A stretch of DNA of 8,288 bases, taken from a bacterium. Lineage in GTDB: Bacteria; CSSED10-310; JAJRTK01. The position numbers and the translations under genes are program-made. The stretch spans positions 1 to 8,288 of the forward strand of contig JAJRTK010000131.1 of assembly GCA_024278345.1 (NCBI GenBank), given 5' to 3'. Each line of letters starts with the position of its first letter. Within the stretch, counting starts at the first letter, position 1. Shown one piece after another: positions 5,230 through 8,288 of this stretch. Under the pieces are notes generated by a model. That model worked only from the letters and a program-made list of their open reading frames with translations. It did no database searches and was not told where the DNA came from.

Positions 5230-5774
5230 GGAAAAACCTCCTGATTCACGACATCCACAAGGCTTGAAAGATGGCTGGTCGCGGCCTTGGGCTCTAGAGC
5301 AGCTCACCTTGTCGGTCTCATGGTTTTCCAAGTTGCATGCCAACCTTTCCACGCGGCAGCTCCACCGTCGATGGGAGCCGTTGACCAAGGAGAGATCGCT
5401 CATTAGAGGCTTGCCTCCAATGGATGCTTGCCTGAAGGTGTTCCATCGCAAAGTGTCAAGTCTGTTGTCAGTAAATTGGTTCGGTTTGGGATATGCCCAT
5501 AAGAATCAGTCTATTATCCTTGTGTCGCGGCAGTTGTCGTGGCGGGCGGTTTCATTTCCAGGGCACGGACGCCGGTGGCCGGCGGCAAAAATGGCGACTG
5601 GCGGCGGCCGGAGGGCCGGTGACGGGAGCGGACACACGTCCAAAAAGGCGTTTTACGGGCAACCACCCCCCGTGAGGAGCCACCAGCGTTTCCCTGGCGG
5701 AACTCCACCGCCGCCCTTCATTCTCAGCCATGAATTGCTATATCCCTCAGAGATTTGATACTAGGGGAAGCAAG
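5230..5774. other. 545-base intergenic region with a hairpin cluster
   Basis: No convincing gene on either strand. The left part (5230-5520) is of ordinary composition with a small hairpin GAGGC-TT-GCCTC at 5406-5417. The right part turns GC-rich and carries four hairpins in a row: CGCCGG-TGG-CCGGCG (5570-5584), CGGCC with GGCCG (5605-5618), ACGGG with CCCGT (5655-5673), and CCACCAG with CTGGCGG having one mismatch (5680-5700). It lies between two divergent genes, so promoters for both should be here, but I cannot place them with confidence. No riboswitch class I know fits. Confidence 0.4.
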
Positions 5775-6656
5775 ATGGAGGAAAGATCTATATATAAGGT
5801 GGTCGTTGTCGAAGACGAGGACAAGATCAGGGCTCGGTTGGCCAAGATCCTCAAGGATAGTGGTCGCTACCGGCCATTGGAGGCTGCGGACGGTCGGGCA
5901 GCTCTTGAGGTGATCTTAGCCGAGTCTCCTGGGTTTGTTCTGCTCGACCATAGTCTTCCCGTCCTTGATGGCGGCGAAGTTATTCTTGCGCTGGAACAGA
6001 TTATTGAGGAGCGTCCCAGTCTGCAGAGGATCTCCGTCATCGCTCTCACGGGCAAAGGAGAAAGCTGGAAGCGCCGCGAGATTTCGAACCATGCTCTGAT
6101 TTCCGACTACGTCTCCAAGAGCTGCGACCCCTATCGCCTTCTCTTGACGCTGGATAACTTGGCGCAGTCTCGGCAACATCAAGAGCGAATTGCTGCCGAG
6201 CAGTACAAAAAGCTCGGAATCAAATCCCTGTTTTCCGCGATCATGGATGCTGCACAAGAGGGTTTTCTACTGACGAATCGCCAGGGATACGTATCGTACG
6301 CCAACTCGGCCGCGGGAAAAATTATAGGGGTGGCTCGCGGTCAGACCCTGTATGGAGAGCATCTCAGCTCCTTCCTTGGTGAGGAGCTCGCTGAAATGCT
6401 CGTGGGCAGCCCAACGGCTCAGCGGATCATCGAAGACGTTTCCAGAAAGACGGTTCGGTTGAGCCGCACCCGGGATGGTCGCGAAACGGTGATTCACTTT
6501 ACGATGTATCCGTACCACGGCCCAGATGGTCAGGAGAACGGGATCATCTTTCACATCCGGGACCTTGAGTTCCTACGCCGTGAACTCGAGCGTGCCGGAG
6601 TTTCCATCGGCGAGAAAGCAGTACCGCTCTTTCAGACCCCTAGTGGGAAGCGCTAG
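5775..6656 (+). CDS. Response regulator: receiver domain plus PAS domain, no known output domain
   Basis: A 293-residue cytoplasmic signalling protein. The receiver domain (about 6-130) has the acidic pair E13-D14 in VVVVEDEDK, the phosphate acceptor D58 in VLLDHSLPVLDGGEV, the threonine T92 in IALTGKGES and the lysine K115 in DYVSKSCDP, so it should be phosphorylatable by a histidine kinase. A helical linker (about 131-148) leads to a PAS domain (about 149-265, SLFSAIMDAAQEGFLLTNRQ then GYVSYANSAAGKIIG, ending NGIIFHIRDL). The last 28 residues are a short helix and tail. There is no helix-turn-helix, GGDEF, EAL, HD-GYP or kinase module, so it probably works through protein contacts or as part of a phosphorelay. 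The ATG at 5775 is chosen because it has a GGGGA-type ribosome site and places the receiver at the N-terminus; an in-frame ATG at 5730 would add 15 residues. No partner kinase is in the window. Confidence 0.88.
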   Translation: MEERSIYKVVVVEDEDKIRARLAKILKDSGRYRPLEAADGRAALEVILAESPGFVLLDHSLPVLDGGEVILALEQIIEERPSLQRISVIALTGKGESWKRREISNHALISDYVSKSCDPYRLLLTLDNLAQSRQHQERIAAEQYKKLGIKSLFSAIMDAAQEGFLLTNRQGYVSYANSAAGKIIGVARGQTLYGEHLSSFLGEELAEMLVGSPTAQRIIEDVSRKTVRLSRTRDGRETVIHFTMYPYHGPDGQENGIIFHIRDLEFLRRELERAGVSIGEKAVPLFQTPSGKR

Positions 6657-6727
6657 ATCGCAAAAGGCGGGCCAACAGGGAAGGGCGGATCGGATGCCAC
6701 GGTAGATCCACGGTGGAAGATGCCCGT

Positions 6728-8056
6728 TTAGAGCTCGGCTCTTCGATGGTAAAGTTCCGTCTTTGGAAAAGCCACGGAATCCAAGTAAACGAAATCCACC
6801 GTCTTGCCTCGAATCTCCAAGGCCGGGTAACTCTGGTCGCCAACTGGGGTGGTGTCTAGCGGCAACACAAAAGCGTTGGAGTTGTCATCGTCGGGAATAT
6901 CGGGAAACTGGGCACTGGCAGCGCTGACCTTGTAGCAAATCCGCCGTTTGTTCACCACGGTATGCACGGTCAAATCCAGAGAGCTTGTCTGGCTGATGAT
7001 GCTTCCATCGGCGCTGGCTCCAAGCACAAACCGCTCCCATGCAACGACCGCTTTTCCCGACACACCGGCCCCGGCTGCGACGACCCCGGAATCCGAGAAC
7101 TCCTTGGTATCAATCTGCAGCTTTCGACTTTCCTGGCCGGGTAACACGACATAAGCTTGCCAGTTGCGGCCTCCTCGGCGGAACGGTGCTGTCCCTATCA
7201 CTGGCTCACCCTCTTCGCCGATGGCCAGACGGGGATTCCCCATACTCATGCCTTCCGGAGCAGCCGCCGATTCCGCTGCGCTCCAACTCTGGCCATTGAA
7301 ACTGGCAAAGCCAAGATCATGGAAACGCCACGCCGCCCACAACAATGGCCCAGTGCCGCTGTTGTTGGCCGTAATGACCGGATGTTTGCGCCCCCCCGCG
7401 AAGACTAGGCTCCTGGATGCGGCACCAGGCCAGGCGCCTCCTGGTGGGCGGCTCTTGGCGTAGATCCCGTCCTGCCCCTGCCCGATCAATCCTAAGATCA
7501 CGGTTGCCCGACCGCTGGAATCAACGGCCACGTCAAGCTGTTCCACGGCGATTCCCTGTTCCGCATGCAGCAGATCGAATCCCCCTGAAACCTCACCTGT
7601 GGCGCTCACGTCCCTCCCCCAAACCCGGTTGCCCACGCCAGGTTGCTCCGCCCAGACCACGACGGCGCCGCCATCCGGGCCGGCAGCCACGCGGGGACTC
7701 CCGAATTCGTAAGAACGAGCCAGGGTGTGGCCTCCATCATTGAGCTGTGTCGGCGGGCTCCAGTTTCCCGAACTCGAGTCAAAAAACTGGTAGTAGACCC
7801 CGTTGTCATCCCTGGAAAGGTCGCCCCGGTAACAAAGATGCAAGTTCCCATTCAGCGTTGAGGCCAGGTCGGGATAGACCCCTGCCTTTCCCAGAGCCGT
7901 TGCGCCTCCCAAGAAATGGAGGCCCCCTCCTCCCGTACCTGTCCCATCGTCACTTCCACAGGCAGAAAGGAATGCCAGCAACAACAGGAAACCAACCCCA
8001 AGAGTGGATCCTGCTCTTCGCCCAGGGCGTAGCTTTCGGTCAACCCGGGTATCCAC
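6728..8056 (-). CDS. Lipoprotein with about seven propeller-like repeats; start codon inside a repeat element
   Basis: A 442-residue predicted lipoprotein of unknown function. A basic n-region (RKLRPGRR) and hydrophobic core (VGFLLLLAF) lead to a lipobox LSAC with the lipidated C33, followed by a Gly/Asp/Ser-rich tether, so it should be anchored in the cell envelope. The mature part has recurring units of the form P-x-hydrophobic-A, Gly turn, V-x-W or similar, near residues 61, 120, 173, 225, 274, 322 and 410 (for example SPRVAAGPDGGAVVVWAEQ). This suggests a beta-propeller of the BNR or sialidase-like kind, but no Asp-box or catalytic residues are evident. The GTG at 8056 is the only start that fits the signal peptide. 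It has no ribosome site and lies within the terminal repeat of the element at 8047-8288, so the native 5' end may have been displaced. It converges on the response regulator. Confidence 0.72.
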   Translation of the reverse strand: MDTRVDRKLRPGRRAGSTLGVGFLLLLAFLSACGSDDGTGTGGGGLHFLGGATALGKAGVYPDLASTLNGNLHLCYRGDLSRDDNGVYYQFFDSSSGNWSPPTQLNDGGHTLARSYEFGSPRVAAGPDGGAVVVWAEQPGVGNRVWGRDVSATGEVSGGFDLLHAEQGIAVEQLDVAVDSSGRATVILGLIGQGQDGIYAKSRPPGGAWPGAASRSLVFAGGRKHPVITANNSGTGPLLWAAWRFHDLGFASFNGQSWSAAESAAAPEGMSMGNPRLAIGEEGEPVIGTAPFRRGGRNWQAYVVLPGQESRKLQIDTKEFSDSGVVAAGAGVSGKAVVAWERFVLGASADGSIISQTSSLDLTVHTVVNKRRICYKVSAASAQFPDIPDDDNSNAFVLPLDTTPVGDQSYPALEIRGKTVDFVYLDSVAFPKTELYHRRAEL

Positions 8057-8288
8057 GCAAGGCGGGACATTCCCGGGACTGTGGAATCGCAAGCGTCCGG
8101 GCAACGCCTCGCTGTCGCTCGGCGGGTCACGCCGCGCGTTACCCGTAGGTGGTCCGGGGACGCTGTCCCCCGTCCCCTGGCAGGACTTCGCCCTGCACCC
8201 ACCAGGGAGCTCGCTCCCTGGACCCACATTTTTGTGCGCTGCGCGTTTTCCTTTTGTTTCCAAACTTTGTCCCGCCTTGCGTGGATAC
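8047..8288. mobile_element. Hairpin-rich MITE-like repeat with 20-bp terminal inverted repeats (right tip cut by window end)
   Basis: Bases 8049-8068 are the perfect reverse complement of 8269-8288. GG at 8047-8048 probably pairs with bases beyond the window. Between the arms lies a dense series of hairpins: ATTCC/GGAAT (8069-8087), GGGTCACGC/GCGTTACCC with one mismatch (8124-8144), GGGGAC-GCT-GTCCCC (8156-8170), GCAGG/CCTGC (8180-8196) and CCAGGGAGC-TC-GCTCCCTGG (8202-8221). A pyrimidine-rich stretch follows (8245-8271). No transposase is encoded. The terminal sequence recurs in the element upstream of bolA. It could be a non-autonomous mobile element or a dispersed structured repeat. Confidence 0.6.

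Noticed and set aside
5541-5720. Riboswitch (cyclic di-GMP, cobalamin, others) upstream of the response regulator
   Set aside because: The conserved core sequences of the classes I know are not present.
5264-5758. 164-codon plus-strand open frame in the 5230-5774 gap
   Set aside because: Composition is unlike a real protein (Arg/Pro/Gly runs from the hairpin cluster), there is no ribosome site, and no domain is recognisable.
8047-8288. CRISPR array, attC sites or retron RNA at the right edge
   Set aside because: The hairpins are all different, with no regular repeat-spacer pattern, no integrase or reverse transcriptase nearby, and no attC consensus ends.

Overview
The window is a moderately GC-rich stretch of a Gram-negative bacterial chromosome with ten protein-coding genes. 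The gene mix (a NadA of the short type, a CGFS glutaredoxin next to a BolA protein, LexA, a PmtA-like methyltransferase, a lipoprotein with an LSAC lipobox) and the AGGAGG ribosome sites suit a Desulfobacterota-like or related proteobacterial lineage. That placement is an inference; no rRNA or other strong phylogenetic marker is present.

Layout, left to right. (1) The 3' end of a HEAT-repeat gene (+) runs in from the left edge, with its frame broken near a 9-C run. (2) A 200-base intergenic region with an inverted repeat leads to a small ribbon-helix-helix-like gene whose stop overlaps the start of nadA (ATGA), so the two form a coupled pair (+). (3) Convergent to these is an operon on the minus strand, bolA - grxD (CGFS monothiol) - grxC (CPYC dithiol), a module for Fe-S cluster handling and thiol redox. 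(4) About 490 bases follow without a gene. They hold a small inverted-repeat element, a hairpin terminator, a candidate bolA-operon promoter bracketed by two palindromes, and a good sigma70-type promoter for the next gene. (5) A PmtA-like SAM methyltransferase (+) converges on lexA (-). lexA has a visible promoter and a dyad that could be its SOS box. (6) A small secreted protein of unknown function (-) follows, then 545 bases without a gene that contain a hairpin cluster. (7) A receiver-PAS response regulator without a DNA-binding or enzymatic output domain (+) converges on (8) a lipoprotein with about seven internal propeller-like repeats (-). (9) The right edge is a hairpin-rich repeat of at least 242 bases with 20-base perfect terminal inverted repeats. 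Its end sequence is shared with the smaller element upstream of bolA, and its left arm supplies the only plausible start codon of the lipoprotein gene.

How the genes fit together: nadA makes quinolinate with an oxygen-sensitive [4Fe-4S] enzyme, and BolA/CGFS-glutaredoxin pairs carry or sense [2Fe-2S] clusters, so the left third has a loose Fe-S and redox theme. The remaining genes look like independent single-gene units. The least explained parts are the RHH-nadA coupling with its upstream dyad, the terminal-inverted-repeat family, and the palindromes around the bolA promoter. I see no CRISPR array, tRNA, rRNA, transposase or obvious defence system.
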